Assembly: GCF_013149805.1 (NCBI RefSeq)
Contig: NZ_JABEZT010000001.1
Coordinates: 1-64,000 of the forward strand
DNA: 64,000 nucleotides
Source: Isoptericola chiayiensis
Lineage (GTDB): Bacteria; Actinomycetota; Actinomycetes; Actinomycetales; Cellulomonadaceae
Reading direction: 5' to 3'
Positions 47,265 through 56,464 of this stretch are shown here, piece by piece. Within the stretch, counting starts at the first letter, position 1. Every line of letters begins with the position of its first letter. The position numbers and the translations under genes were made by a program. A model generated the notes under the pieces. The model was not told the origin of the DNA and did not search any database. It was given only the letters and a program-made list of their open reading frames with translations.

Positions 47265-48401
47265 TCAGGGGTGCGCCAGCTCCAGGCGGTAGCCGCGCTT
47301 GACGACCGTCTTGACCAGGTCCCGCCGACCGGTCGCCTCGCGCAGCCGGGCGATCGCCACCTCCACGGCGTGCCCGTCCCGGGACACGCCCGGCAGCACG
47401 TCGAGCACCTGGTCCCGCGTGACGACGTCGCCTCCGGCCGCGGCGAGCAGCCGCAGCACCTGGACCCCCGTCGGAGACAGCGGCAGCACCTCACCGTCGA
47501 GCACCGCGACCCGCGCCCGGATCACCAGGGGGCCGGCGACCGTGCTCAGCGCGACGGATTCGATGTGCTCGTAATGGCCGACCAGGGTGCGCACCAGCGC
47601 CCCGAGCCGGCCGCGCTCCGGTTCCACGGTCGGCACCGCGCGGGACGCGAGGGGCCGGGAGGTCACCGGGCCGACCGAAGCGGCGACCATCTCGCCGCAC
47701 GAGAACCGCGACACCACCTCGTCCAGCAGGCCCGCGTCCTCCACGGCCTCCATCCAGGCCTCGGCACCCGGCGCGGAGGTGAACACGACCGCGTCGATCT
47801 CGCCGTCGGCCGCGGCCCGCACCGACGTGGCCACGGCCTCCGGGTCCGGCGCCGGACCCCACCGGTAGACCACCAGCGGGGACACCGTCGCACCGGCCTT
47901 GGCGAAGACCTCGTCCAGCCCGTCCGCGCCGGCACCGTGGTGCTGGATGGCGATGTGCTGGCCGCTGACGCCCTCGCTCAGCAGCACCTCCGCCACCTCC
48001 GCGGAGGTCTCGGACTCGGCGACCCAGTCGGCGCCCAGGCCGGCGGCCTGCACGGCGCCGCGCGCCTTCGGACCGCGGGCCACGATGCGTGCCGCGCCGA
48101 GCACCCGGAGCAGGTCGTCGGCCAGCCCGTGGGCGTCCGCCGCCTCGATCCAGGCCCGGAACCCGACTCCCGTCGTGGCGACGACGACGTCGGGCGGGTC
48201 GTCGACGAGGGCCGCGGTCGCGGTGATGAGCGCGTCGTCGTCCACGTGCGGGACCATGCTCAGCGCGGGAGCGTGCCGGATCGAGGCGCCGCGGCGCTCC
48301 AGCGCGGCGGCGAGCTCACCGGAGCGTCGGTCCGCGGTGACCAGCACGGTGCATCCCGCCATGACCTGGCCGAGGGCCGGTCGTGTCGAGGTCTCAGCCA
48401 C
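47265..48401 (-). CDS. nnaR: HemD-like / winged-helix regulator, NnaR-type nitrate assimilation activator
   Basis: A 378-residue protein with an N-terminal uroporphyrinogen-III synthase (HemD) domain (about 20-245) joined to a C-terminal PhoB-like DNA-binding domain (about 285-375, ending T-V-V-K-R-G-Y-R-L). This architecture matches NnaR of Streptomyces and mycobacteria, which works with GlnR on narK and nirB genes. Placement directly after cobA and nirBD supports that over a housekeeping HemD. The start GTG 48401 has GGGGGA upstream; the frame is open further up to 48440. It overlaps cobA by 8 bases. Whether it keeps synthase activity is unknown. Confidence 0.82.
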   Translation of the reverse strand: MAETSTRPALGQVMAGCTVLVTADRRSGELAAALERRGASIRHAPALSMVPHVDDDALITATAALVDDPPDVVVATTGVGFRAWIEAADAHGLADDLLRVLGAARIVARGPKARGAVQAAGLGADWVAESETSAEVAEVLLSEGVSGQHIAIQHHGAGADGLDEVFAKAGATVSPLVVYRWGPAPDPEAVATSVRAAADGEIDAVVFTSAPGAEAWMEAVEDAGLLDEVVSRFSCGEMVAASVGPVTSRPLASRAVPTVEPERGRLGALVRTLVGHYEHIESVALSTVAGPLVIRARVAVLDGEVLPLSPTGVQVLRLLAAAGGDVVTRDQVLDVLPGVSRDGHAVEVAIARLREATGRRDLVKTVVKRGYRLELAHP

Positions 48402-49188
48402 GCGCGTCCCCCACGTGTGCTCCGTGTCCGTCACCCGCACCCTCCAGCAGTCCTTGCGCCGCCACGTCTCCGACCACGATCACCGCCGGGGCCCGGACCC
48501 CGAGCTCGTCGGCGCGCTTGGCCGCCAGGTCCAGCCCGGTCCGGGTGACCCGCTGGTCGGGGGTCGAGCCTCGTTCCACGATCGCCACGGGGGTGGCCGG
48601 GTCCGCTCCGGCGTCGAGCAGCCTGGTCACGATCGCCGGCAGGGAAGACACCCCCATGAGGATCACCAGCGTAGCGCTCCGCCGCGTGACGCAGGACACG
48701 GCGGTGTCGTCCAGCTCCTGCTCACCCGTGCGGGTGTGGGCGGTCACGACGTGGAAGGCGGTCGTCGTGCCCCGGTGGGTGAGCGGCACGCCGGCGAGCG
48801 CCGGCACCGCCAGCGCCGAGGACACCCCGGGCACCACGTCGACGTCGATCCCCGCCTCGCGGCAGGCCGCGTACTCCTCGCCGCCGCGTCCGAACACGAA
48901 CGGGTCCCCGCCCTTGAGGCGCACGACGCACCGGCCGGCGCGGGCCCGGTCGACGAGCAGGGCGTTGATCTCGGGCTGGGGCACCTTGTGCCGTCCGGGA
49001 GCCTTGCCGACGTCGATCACCTCGACCTCGGGGGCCAGGTCGTCGAGGACCTCCGACGGGACCAGCCGGTCGTGGACGACGACGTCGGCCCGGGCGACCG
49101 CACGCCAGGCCCGGTAGGTCAGCAGGTCGGCCGCGCCGGGACCCGCCCCGACGAGCGTGACCCGCCCCGGCGTCGGCTGCGCCGTCAC
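48394..49188 (-). CDS. cobA: Uroporphyrinogen-III C-methyltransferase (siroheme branch)
   Basis: A 264-residue SAM-dependent methylase that makes precorrin-2 for siroheme. Family motifs include V-G-A-G-P-G-A-A-D-L-L-T near residue 14, the V-V-R-L-K-G-G-D-P-F-V-F-G-R-G segment near 95, and G-V-P-L-T-H-R-G. It lacks the CysG oxidase/chelatase half. It starts one base after the nirD stop, so siroheme supply is tied to the siroheme-dependent nitrite reductase. Start GTG. Confidence 0.94.
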   Translation of the reverse strand: MTAQPTPGRVTLVGAGPGAADLLTYRAWRAVARADVVVHDRLVPSEVLDDLAPEVEVIDVGKAPGRHKVPQPEINALLVDRARAGRCVVRLKGGDPFVFGRGGEEYAACREAGIDVDVVPGVSSALAVPALAGVPLTHRGTTTAFHVVTAHTRTGEQELDDTAVSCVTRRSATLVILMGVSSLPAIVTRLLDAGADPATPVAIVERGSTPDQRVTRTGLDLAAKRADELGVRAPAVIVVGDVAAQGLLEGAGDGHGAHVGDARG

Positions 49189-49189
49189 C

Positions 49190-49663
49190 TCAGGTCACCT
49201 GCACGTGCACGACGCCGTCCCGCACCTCGGCCGGGAAGGCCTCCAGGTGCGCGCCGAGACCCGCCTTCGGCGTCTTGCCGCCGGACTCCAGGCACTCGCC
49301 GGTGCGCAGCGCGAAGACCTGCTTGTACACGGGCGACGCCACCGTGGGCTCCTCGCCGCGCGTGCCGACGATCCCCCGGGACATGACGTTCGCCGCGGCG
49401 TAGGGGTCGAGCTGCTGGACGGCGTGCACCGAGTCGTCCAGCAGCCGGAAGACGGCCACCTGGAACGGTGCGCCGTCGGCCCGCCGCAGCAGGGCCGCCG
49501 CACCGCGTTCCGGGACGAGCTGGTCGAGGCGGCACACCGCGGCCCATCCGCCGGCGGTCGCGTCGGCCGCCACGTCGGCGGCGTCCTGGGTGGTGGTCAC
49601 GGTGTCCTCCGGGTCGGGGATCTCGGCGGGGCGGTCGGTCGGGGCGGCGGCGAGCGGGATCAT
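49190..49663 (-). CDS. nirD: Nitrite reductase small subunit NirD
   Basis: A 157-residue NirD with a Rieske-like fold that lacks the Cys/His cluster ligands, as usual for NirD. Visible are V-C-R-L-D-Q-L near residue 41, A-N-V-M-S-R-G-I-V-G and P-V-Y-K-Q-V-F-A-L-R-T-G-E-C-L. It begins within the nirB stop (ATGA). A shorter GTG start about 21 codons later (V-T-T-T-Q-D-A-A-D) is possible, since the first residues are low-complexity. Confidence 0.92.
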   Translation of the reverse strand: MIPLAAAPTDRPAEIPDPEDTVTTTQDAADVAADATAGGWAAVCRLDQLVPERGAAALLRRADGAPFQVAVFRLLDDSVHAVQQLDPYAAANVMSRGIVGTRGEEPTVASPVYKQVFALRTGECLESGGKTPKAGLGAHLEAFPAEVRDGVVHVQVT

Positions 49664-52338
49664 GCCCGGACCTCGAGCGTGGGACCGGTCACCAGGACCG
49701 GGCCGGCGAGCGCCGGGTCCACCGGGCCGTCGGGACCGGCGGCGATCTCCTCGGCGGTGGCGGGACGCTTCTGCCCGCGCTCGGCCACGTACGCCAGGCT
49801 CGGGTCCGGCGTCGTCGGCGCGTTGACGAACGAGCCGAACCGGGCCAGCTTGTCCGGGTCCTCGAGGACGGCCTTCCACTCGTCCTCGTAGGCGCCGACG
49901 TGCGCGGCCATGGCGGCGTCGAGGTCGTCGGCGATGCCGAGGGAGTCCTCCATGATCACCTGGCGGATCGCCTCCAGGCCGCCCTCGTACTCCTCGGCCC
50001 ACGGCGCGGTGCGCTGCAGGCGGTCCGCGGTGCGGATGTAGAGCATGAGGAACCGGTCGATGGTGCGCAGCAGGGTCTCGGAGTCCAGGTCCTCGGCCAG
50101 GAGCTGGGCGTGCTTCGGCGTCTGCCCGCCGTTGCCGGCCACGTACAGGTTCCAGCCCTTGTCCGTGGCGATGACGCCGACGTCCTTGCCGCGGGCCTCG
50201 GCGCACTCGCGGGCGCAGCCCGAGACGCCGAGCTTGAGCTTGTGCGGGCTGCGCAGCCCGCGGTAGCGCAGCTCCAGCTCGACGGCCATGCCGACCGAGT
50301 CCTGCACCCCGTAGCGGCACCAGGTGGACCCGACGCAGGACTTCACCGTCCGCAGGGACTTGCCGTAGGCGTGGCCGGACTCGAACCCGGCGTCGACCAG
50401 GCGCTTCCAGATGTCGGGCAGCTGCTCGACGCGGGCACCGAACATGTCGATGCGCTGACCGCCGGTGATCTTGGTGTAGAGGCCGAAGTCCTTCGCGACC
50501 TCGCCGATGACGATCAGGCCCTCGGGGGTGATCTCGCCGCCGGGGACGCGCGGGACGACGGAGTAGGTGCCGTCCTTCTGCATGTTGGCCAGCATGTGGT
50601 CGTTGGTGTCCTGCAGGGTCGACTGCTCCCCCGACAGGATGTGCCCGTTGCCCTGGCTCGCCAGGATCGAGGCCACCACGGGCTTGCAGATGTCGCAGCC
50701 GCGGCCGGCGCTCGTGGCGCCCTCGGGGACGACGCCGAAGCGCTCGATGATGTCGCTGAACGAGTGCAGCTCGGACACCCGCACGGCGTCGAAGAGCTGG
50801 GCGCGGGTCATCTCGAAGTGCTCGCACAGGGCGTTCGAGACCTCGATGCCGGCCCGCGTCATCTCGGTCTCGGTGATCTTCTTGACCAGCGGCAGGCAGG
50901 CGCCGCAGGTGGTGCCCGCCTTGGTGCAGCTCTTGACGTCCCCGACCGACGTGCAGCCGTGGTCGGTCACCGCGCCGCGGATGGTGCCTGCGGAGACGTT
51001 GTTGCAGGAGCAGACGTTGGCCTCGTCGGGCAGCTCGATGTCCGGGGCGTTGCCGGCGCCCTCGGGCAGCAGGAACGCCGCCGGGTCGCCGGGCAGCTCG
51101 GCGCCGAGCATCGGTCGCAGGGTGGCGTACGGCGTCGCGTCCCCGACGAAGACGCCGCCGAGCAGGGTCTTGGCGTCGTCGGAGAGCACCAGCTTCTTGT
51201 AGACGCCGGCGGTGGGGTCGGCCCAGACCACCTCGACGCAGTCCTCGGTGCGACCGTGGGCGTCGCCGAACGAGGCGACGTCGACGCCGGACAGCTTGAG
51301 CTTCGTGGCCGTGTCGGCGCCGGGGAACTCGGCCTGCCCACCGAGGAGCCGGTCGACGACGACCTCCGCCATCGTGTTGCCGGGCGCGACCAGTCCGAGG
51401 CAGCGCCCCTCGATGCAGGCGACCTCGCCGATGGCCCACACGTTCGGGTCCTCGGTGCGGCAGGTCAGGTCGACGACGGCGCCACCGCGCTCACCCATCT
51501 CCAGGCCGGCAGACCGCGCCAGCTCGTCGCGGGGCCGCACACCGGTGGCCACGACGACCACGTCCACGTCCAGCCGGCCGCCGTCGTTGAAGTCGAGGCG
51601 CCCGACGTGCCCGGTACGGCGGTGGGGCTTCATCTCCTTGGTGGCGGTCTCGGGCCGCACCGAGATGCCCTTGTCGTTGATGAGGCGCTTGAGGGCCTGA
51701 CCGCCGCCGAGGTCGCACTGGACACCCATCAGGTGGGTGCCGAACTCGATGACGGTGGCCTGGGCGCCCAGCGCCTTCAGCGCGCCGGCCGCCTCCAGGC
51801 CGAGCAGGCCGCCACCGATGACGGCACCGCGGACCGGCTTCTCGACCACGCCGCCGCGGGTCTCGACGCGACCCGCCTCGCGCTTGGCCTCGACCCAGCC
51901 GCGCAGCTCCGCGACGTCGTCGATGGTGCGGTAGACGAACACGCCGGGCAGGTCGTTGCCGGGGATCGGCGGCATCGCCGCGTTCGATCCGGTGGCCAGG
52001 ACGAGCTCGTCGTAGGCGTGGACGCGGCCGAGACGGTCGGTGACCGTCCGCTGCTCCCGGTCGATCTTCTCGACCTTGCAGTCCCGGTGCAGGGTGACCA
52101 ACGGGTCGTCCCACAGCGCCGGGTCGCCCAGGGTGAGCTCCTCGGCGTCGCGGACCTCGAAGTACCGGGTCAGCCCGACGCGGTCGTACGGCTTGCGCGG
52201 CTCCTCGGCGAAGACGCTGATGCGCCAGGTGCCGTCGGTGTCGCGGGAACGCAGGGCCTCGACGAAGCGCTGCGCGACCATCCCGCCGCCGACGACGACG
52301 ACGTGCCGGGTGCTGCTGGTGGGGGGCTCGCTGCTCAT
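49660..52338 (-). CDS. nirB: Assimilatory nitrite reductase large subunit NirB (NAD(P)H)
   Basis: An 892-residue enzyme reducing nitrite to ammonium. An N-terminal pyridine nucleotide-disulfide reductase domain (FAD motif V-V-G-G-G-M-V-A, NAD motif V-I-G-G-G-L-L-G-L-E) is followed by a BFD [2Fe-2S] domain (C-S-C-N near 443 and C-G-A-C near 477), a second Cys pair (C-D-I-C near 549) and the sulfite/nitrite reductase domain. The siroheme/[4Fe-4S] ligands are C-V-G-S-T-W-C (near 664) and C-A-R-E-C (near 708). TAGTGT lies 7 bases before the ATG, so the operon nirB-nirD-cobA-nnaR may be leaderless. The open frame upstream of 52338 is antisense shadow, not a longer protein. Confidence 0.95.
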   Translation of the reverse strand: MSSEPPTSSTRHVVVVGGGMVAQRFVEALRSRDTDGTWRISVFAEEPRKPYDRVGLTRYFEVRDAEELTLGDPALWDDPLVTLHRDCKVEKIDREQRTVTDRLGRVHAYDELVLATGSNAAMPPIPGNDLPGVFVYRTIDDVAELRGWVEAKREAGRVETRGGVVEKPVRGAVIGGGLLGLEAAGALKALGAQATVIEFGTHLMGVQCDLGGGQALKRLINDKGISVRPETATKEMKPHRRTGHVGRLDFNDGGRLDVDVVVVATGVRPRDELARSAGLEMGERGGAVVDLTCRTEDPNVWAIGEVACIEGRCLGLVAPGNTMAEVVVDRLLGGQAEFPGADTATKLKLSGVDVASFGDAHGRTEDCVEVVWADPTAGVYKKLVLSDDAKTLLGGVFVGDATPYATLRPMLGAELPGDPAAFLLPEGAGNAPDIELPDEANVCSCNNVSAGTIRGAVTDHGCTSVGDVKSCTKAGTTCGACLPLVKKITETEMTRAGIEVSNALCEHFEMTRAQLFDAVRVSELHSFSDIIERFGVVPEGATSAGRGCDICKPVVASILASQGNGHILSGEQSTLQDTNDHMLANMQKDGTYSVVPRVPGGEITPEGLIVIGEVAKDFGLYTKITGGQRIDMFGARVEQLPDIWKRLVDAGFESGHAYGKSLRTVKSCVGSTWCRYGVQDSVGMAVELELRYRGLRSPHKLKLGVSGCARECAEARGKDVGVIATDKGWNLYVAGNGGQTPKHAQLLAEDLDSETLLRTIDRFLMLYIRTADRLQRTAPWAEEYEGGLEAIRQVIMEDSLGIADDLDAAMAAHVGAYEDEWKAVLEDPDKLARFGSFVNAPTTPDPSLAYVAERGQKRPATAEEIAAGPDGPVDPALAGPVLVTGPTLEVRA

Positions 52339-52345
52339 GTCCTCG

Positions 52346-52351
52346 ACACTA
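52346..52351 (-). promoter_or_regulatory. Candidate -10 element of the nirB operon
   Basis: TAGTGT on the minus strand is 7 bases upstream of the nirB ATG. A TGACGG lies about 19 bases further upstream as a weak -35. GAGGA next to the ATG is too close (3 bases) to act as a normal ribosome binding site. Confidence 0.45.
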
Positions 52352-52448
52352 GGGAGCCACCGTGACCGGACCGTCAGGGTGGAGTTACCTGATGCGAACA
52401 TCTTGCTCACGTCGGCACGCGGACCCGTGAGAGAAGCCGGTCGCGCCG

Positions 52449-52482
52449 CCGAGGTAGGCAACTTCCCCGCGAGGTAGGCGAC
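52449..52482. repeat. Unmirrored half of a period-20 element (word CGAGGTAGGC)
   Basis: CGAGGTAGGCAAC starts at 52450 and CGAGGTAGGCGAC at 52470, exactly 20 bases apart. This is the same word found in the mirrored element at 32588-32700. No inverted copies follow within the next 100 bases. It lies between the nasB 3' end and the nirB promoter. The rest of the 240-base gap 52339-52577 contains no supported gene. Confidence 0.75.
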
Positions 52483-52559
52483 CTGCAGGGGGGCGGCGAC
52501 GAACGTCCGGGGCGCCCGACGGCGAGGGGTCCGTCGAGCGCCTCGGGGTCCGGGCGTGT

Positions 52560-52592
52560 CTCGCCTCCGCGACGTGTTCACACGGAGGCGAG
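52560..52592 (-). terminator. Hairpin terminator overlapping the nasB stop
   Basis: CTCGCCTCCG (52560-52569) pairs with CGGAGGCGAG (52583-52592) around a 13-base loop. The stop codon of the minus-strand reductase gene (52578-52580) lies in the loop. Confidence 0.55.
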
Positions 52593-54230
52593 GTCCGCCG
52601 CCTCCGGCTCGGCCCCGGGCCCGCCGTCGCGCGTGGCGGACAACCAGTCGGCCAGGCCGCAGACCGCCTCCGTGCAGCTCCCGCAGCCGGTCGTCGCCCG
52701 GGTGGCCGCCGCGATGTCGTCCTTGGTCCGGGCGCCGTCGTCCCAGGCGCACGTGATGTCGTGCTTGGACACCCCGTTGCAGCGGCACACCGTCGCGTCG
52801 TCCGGCATGTGCTCCGGGGACGTGGCCGGCTCCGCGCTCGGCATGACCGGCGTCAGCAGCAGGAACGCGGGGTCGACCGGCACGGGGCTGCGCCGCGTGT
52901 AGGCGGCGGTGAGATCGGCCGCCACCTGCGCGTCGCCGACGCACGTGGCGCCGATGAGGACGCCGTCGGCCACCACCGCCTCGATGTACCTGCCGCCGAC
53001 GGTGTCGGCCAGGCGCACGGCTCGTTCTCCGGGTCGCGGCGCCCGCCCGGTGCCGGCCGCACCCATGGAGACCACGCTCAGGGGGCCCGCCTTGACCTTC
53101 ACGACGTCGGTCCCGCGGGTGTCGACACCGTCGTCCGTGGCCGCCCGCGTCGCGAGCAGCGTGCCCAGCCGCACCGCCATCGACGGCCGCTCGTCCTCGT
53201 TCGGGAACCGCAGGTGCTCCCGGGGGCGCTCCTGCGACCGCTGGGAGGCGTCCTGCAGCGCCACCACCAGGGAGGCGAGGTGGTCGGCGAGGCGACGCGC
53301 GTGGTCCCAGCCCTCGGCGACCAGCCCGCGCGACCCCTGCGGGGGCTGCGCGCAGTCCCCGACGGCGAAGACGCGGCGGTCCGCCGGGCTGGCCAGGTCG
53401 TGCCCGACGACGATCCCGCGGTCGGTCGGCAGGCCCGCGGCCGCGGCGAGACCCGTCTCGGGGACGGTCCCGGTGGTCAGGACCACCAGGCCGGCGGCGA
53501 GCACCTCGCCGTCGCCGCCGTCGCCGGTGTCGATCCGCACCCCGACGGCACGGCCGCCGGCGACCAGCACCTCGGTGGGTCGGGTCCCGGACCGCACGGT
53601 CACCCCGTGCTCCGTCAGGCCGGCGGCCAGCACGGAGCCGGCATCGGCGTCGAGCTGTCGGTTCATCGGCGCCGCGGCCGGGTCCACCAGCGTCACGTCC
53701 AGCCCGCGGGCGGCCAGCCCGTACGCGGACTCCACCCCCAGCACACCGCCGCCCACGACGACCGCGCGCGAGGAGTTCATCGTCGCGGCGACGATCTCGC
53801 GGGCGTCGTCCAGGGTGCGCAGCGCGTGCACGCCGCCCGGCAGCTCGACCACGCCGTCGTCGTCGACCAGACCTGGCATCGGGAAGACGCGGGCCTGCGA
53901 CCCGGTGGCCAGCACGAGGTGGTCGTACGGGTGCACCGCACCGGCGTCGTCGGTGACGGTCCGGCGCACCCGGTCCACCGACACGGCCGACACCCCGCGC
54001 AGCGTCCTGACGTGCTCGCCGGACACGGCGGGCATGGAGATCGCGGCGACGTCGGTGCGGCCGGCGACGACGTCGCTGAGCAGCACCCGGTTGTACGGCT
54101 CGTACGGCTCCGCACCGAGCACCGTGATGTCGAACGCGTCCGCGCTGCGGCGCACGAGCTCGTCCACCAAACGGGACCCGACCATGCCGTTCCCGACGAC
54201 GACGATCTTCGTCGGCACGTGGAGCGTCAT
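52578..54230 (-). CDS. nasB: FAD-dependent oxidoreductase with C-terminal [2Fe-2S] BFD domain, nitrate reductase electron donor (NasB-like)
   Basis: A 550-residue flavoprotein of the NirB/rubredoxin-reductase family. The FAD motif is V-V-V-G-N-G-M-V-G near residue 9, the NAD motif V-V-G-G-G-V-L-G-V-E lies near 155, and A-V-G-D-C-A marks the FAD-ribityl strand. The C-terminal BFD domain keeps C-R-C-N (near 480) and C-G-S-C (near 513). It lacks the siroheme domain of NirB. It overlaps the nitrate reductase gene by 4 bases, so passing electrons from NAD(P)H to that reductase is the likely role, as for Bacillus or Klebsiella NasB/NasA-type pairs. Confidence 0.87.
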   Translation of the reverse strand: MTLHVPTKIVVVGNGMVGSRLVDELVRRSADAFDITVLGAEPYEPYNRVLLSDVVAGRTDVAAISMPAVSGEHVRTLRGVSAVSVDRVRRTVTDDAGAVHPYDHLVLATGSQARVFPMPGLVDDDGVVELPGGVHALRTLDDAREIVAATMNSSRAVVVGGGVLGVESAYGLAARGLDVTLVDPAAAPMNRQLDADAGSVLAAGLTEHGVTVRSGTRPTEVLVAGGRAVGVRIDTGDGGDGEVLAAGLVVLTTGTVPETGLAAAAGLPTDRGIVVGHDLASPADRRVFAVGDCAQPPQGSRGLVAEGWDHARRLADHLASLVVALQDASQRSQERPREHLRFPNEDERPSMAVRLGTLLATRAATDDGVDTRGTDVVKVKAGPLSVVSMGAAGTGRAPRPGERAVRLADTVGGRYIEAVVADGVLIGATCVGDAQVAADLTAAYTRRSPVPVDPAFLLLTPVMPSAEPATSPEHMPDDATVCRCNGVSKHDITCAWDDGARTKDDIAAATRATTGCGSCTEAVCGLADWLSATRDGGPGAEPEAADLASV

Positions 54231-56464
54231 ACCGGCACCTCCTGGGTGTCGTGGGCTGTCGTGTCGGCAGCGGTGACCGGGATGACGTCCACCGCGCAGA
54301 CCTTGAACTCGGGCATGGAGCTGATCGGGTCGACGGCGTCGCTGGTGATGCGGTTGACGCCACCGAGGCCGCCCCAGTGGAACGGCATGAACACGGTGTC
54401 CGGTCGGACGGCGTCGGTCCAGCGCGCGACCGCCTCGACCACGCCGCGCGCGGACTCCAGCCGTACCCGGTCGCCGTCGGCCACCCCGACCCGCAGCCCG
54501 AGCTGGGGGTGCAGCTCGACGTACGGCTCCGGCACGAGGCGGTCCAGCTCGGCCACCCGGCGGGTCTGGGCACCGGACTGGTAGTGCTGCAGCACACGGC
54601 CGGTGACCAGGTAGGTCGGTGCGTCGCCGCGGACGTCGTCGGTCGGGCCGCCGTGGTCGACCGGCACCATGCGGGCACGGCCGTCCGGGGTGCCGAACGC
54701 GTCGAGGAACATCCGGGGCGTGCCCGGGTGCTCCGCGGTCGTCGCCGGGCACGGCCAGTACAGACCCGGACCGCCCACGGCCTCGTCGGCGTCCAGGCGG
54801 GCGTGCGACAGGCCGGAGTAGTCCGCCGGGCCCCCGGCGGAGGCGCGGGCGAGCTCGTCGAAGACCTCGGCCGGGTCGGTGCCGAAGTGCACGTCCGAGC
54901 CGAGCCGGCGCGCCAGCTCGGCGAGCAGCCACAGCTCCGAGCGGGCCTGCCCCGGGGCCTCGACGGCCTGGCGACGGCGGATGACCCTCCCCTCCAGGGA
55001 CGTCATCGTGCCCTCCTCCTCGGCCCACTGCGTCACCGGCAGCACGACGTCGGCCAACCGTGCCGTCTCCGAGGGGACGAAGTCGCACACCACCAGCAGG
55101 TCGAGGGCCTCGAGGCGCTCGCGGACCCGGTCGGCGTTCGGAGCGGAGACGAGCACGTTGGAACCGTGCACGAACAGCGCCTGCGGGCCGCCGGGCGTCG
55201 CCAGCGAGCTCAGCAGCGCCACGGCGGGCTTGCCCGGTCCGGGGAGGGTCTCGGGATCCACCCCCCACACGGAGGCGACGTACGAGCGCGCGGCGGGGTC
55301 GTCGATCTTGCGGTAGCCGGGCAGCTGGTCGGACTTCTGCCCGTGCTCACGGCCGCCCTGGCCATTGCCCTGGCCGGTCAGGCATCCGTAGCCGGAGCCC
55401 TCCCGACCGACCAAGCCGAGGGACAGCGCGAGGTTGATGGCCGCGGTGACGGTCGCGGTGCCCTGCGCGGACTGCTCGACGCCGCGACCGGTGAGGACGT
55501 ACGCCCCCCGACCGCCGTGCGCCGGGGACGCCGCGGCCAGCCGGCGCGCCACGACCCGCAGGGTCTCGGCCGGCACCCCGCACACCGTCTCCGCGCGCTC
55601 GGGCCACCACGCCGAGACCGAGCGGACGACGTCGTCGTAGCCCGCGGTGCGCTCCGCCAGGTAGTCGGCGTCGACGAGCCGCTCGGCGACCACCACGTGC
55701 AGCAGCGCCAGCAGCACCACCATGTCGGTGCCGGGAACGGGCTGGACGTGGATGCCCTGGCCGTCGTCGGCCAGCCGCGCCGTGGCCGACCGGCGCGGGT
55801 CGACGACGACGAGTCCGCCGGCGTCGCGCGCCCCGGCCAGGTGCTGCACGAACGGCGGCATCGTCTCGGCCGGGTTGGAGCCGAGCAGCAGCACGACGTC
55901 GGCGCCGCCGAGATCGGTCAGTGGGAACGGCATGCCCCGGTCGACGCCGAAGGCGCGGTTGCCCGCCGCGGCCGCCGAGGACATGCAGAACCGCCCGTTG
56001 TAGTCGATGTTGGGCGTGCGCAGCACCGTCCGGGCGAACTTGCCCAGGGCGTAGGCCTTCTCGTTCGTCAGCCCGCCGCCGCCGAAGATCGCGACACCCT
56101 CCGGACCGTGCCGGTCCTGGATCGCCCGGACGCGGTCCGTGACGAGCGTGAGCGCCTCGTCCCACGTCGCCTCGGCCAGCTCGCCGTCGGCGCCGCGCAC
56201 CAGCGGCGTCGTGATCCGGTCCGGGACCCCGAGCACGGAGGCGCTGGTCCACCCCTTCTGGCACAGCCCGCCGGCGTTCGTCGGGAAGTCCCGGGGGCTC
56301 ACGGCCACGGGCAGGGGCGCACGCCCGCCGGGGGCCGGCGCGGCGACCGCGGCTGCGGACGACGCCGATCCCTCGACGGGCGTGAGCTCCATGCCGCACT
56401 GCAGGGCGCAGTAGGGGCAGTGCGTCGCGGCCGGAGCGGCCGGAGCGGCGGTGGCGCTGCTCAT
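54227..56464 (-). CDS. nasC: Assimilatory nitrate reductase catalytic subunit, molybdopterin oxidoreductase
   Basis: A 745-residue bis-MGD enzyme reducing nitrate to nitrite in the cytoplasm. The N-terminal [4Fe-4S] ligands are Cys16, Cys19, Cys23 and Cys68. The molybdenum-ligand region N-G-R-F-C-M-S-S supplies Cys160, and the MGD segment L-L-L-G-S-N-P-A-E-T is near 195. The C-terminal molydop-binding domain ends in M-P-F-H-W-G-G. The spacer between the third and fourth cluster Cys has an Ala/Ser/Pro-rich insert. No Tat signal, hence assimilatory. ATGA overlaps join it to narK and nasB. The frame stays open upstream of 56464 but antisense to narK. Confidence 0.94.
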   Translation of the reverse strand: MSSATAAPAAPAATHCPYCALQCGMELTPVEGSASSAAAVAAPAPGGRAPLPVAVSPRDFPTNAGGLCQKGWTSASVLGVPDRITTPLVRGADGELAEATWDEALTLVTDRVRAIQDRHGPEGVAIFGGGGLTNEKAYALGKFARTVLRTPNIDYNGRFCMSSAAAAGNRAFGVDRGMPFPLTDLGGADVVLLLGSNPAETMPPFVQHLAGARDAGGLVVVDPRRSATARLADDGQGIHVQPVPGTDMVVLLALLHVVVAERLVDADYLAERTAGYDDVVRSVSAWWPERAETVCGVPAETLRVVARRLAAASPAHGGRGAYVLTGRGVEQSAQGTATVTAAINLALSLGLVGREGSGYGCLTGQGNGQGGREHGQKSDQLPGYRKIDDPAARSYVASVWGVDPETLPGPGKPAVALLSSLATPGGPQALFVHGSNVLVSAPNADRVRERLEALDLLVVCDFVPSETARLADVVLPVTQWAEEEGTMTSLEGRVIRRRQAVEAPGQARSELWLLAELARRLGSDVHFGTDPAEVFDELARASAGGPADYSGLSHARLDADEAVGGPGLYWPCPATTAEHPGTPRMFLDAFGTPDGRARMVPVDHGGPTDDVRGDAPTYLVTGRVLQHYQSGAQTRRVAELDRLVPEPYVELHPQLGLRVGVADGDRVRLESARGVVEAVARWTDAVRPDTVFMPFHWGGLGGVNRITSDAVDPISSMPEFKVCAVDVIPVTAADTTAHDTQEVPV

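Noticed and set aside
49660-54678. Apparent long fusion of NirB with an upstream extension
   Set aside because: Sequence above 52338 in this frame is low-complexity and antisense or out of frame to nasB. NirB homology begins exactly at the ATG at 52338.
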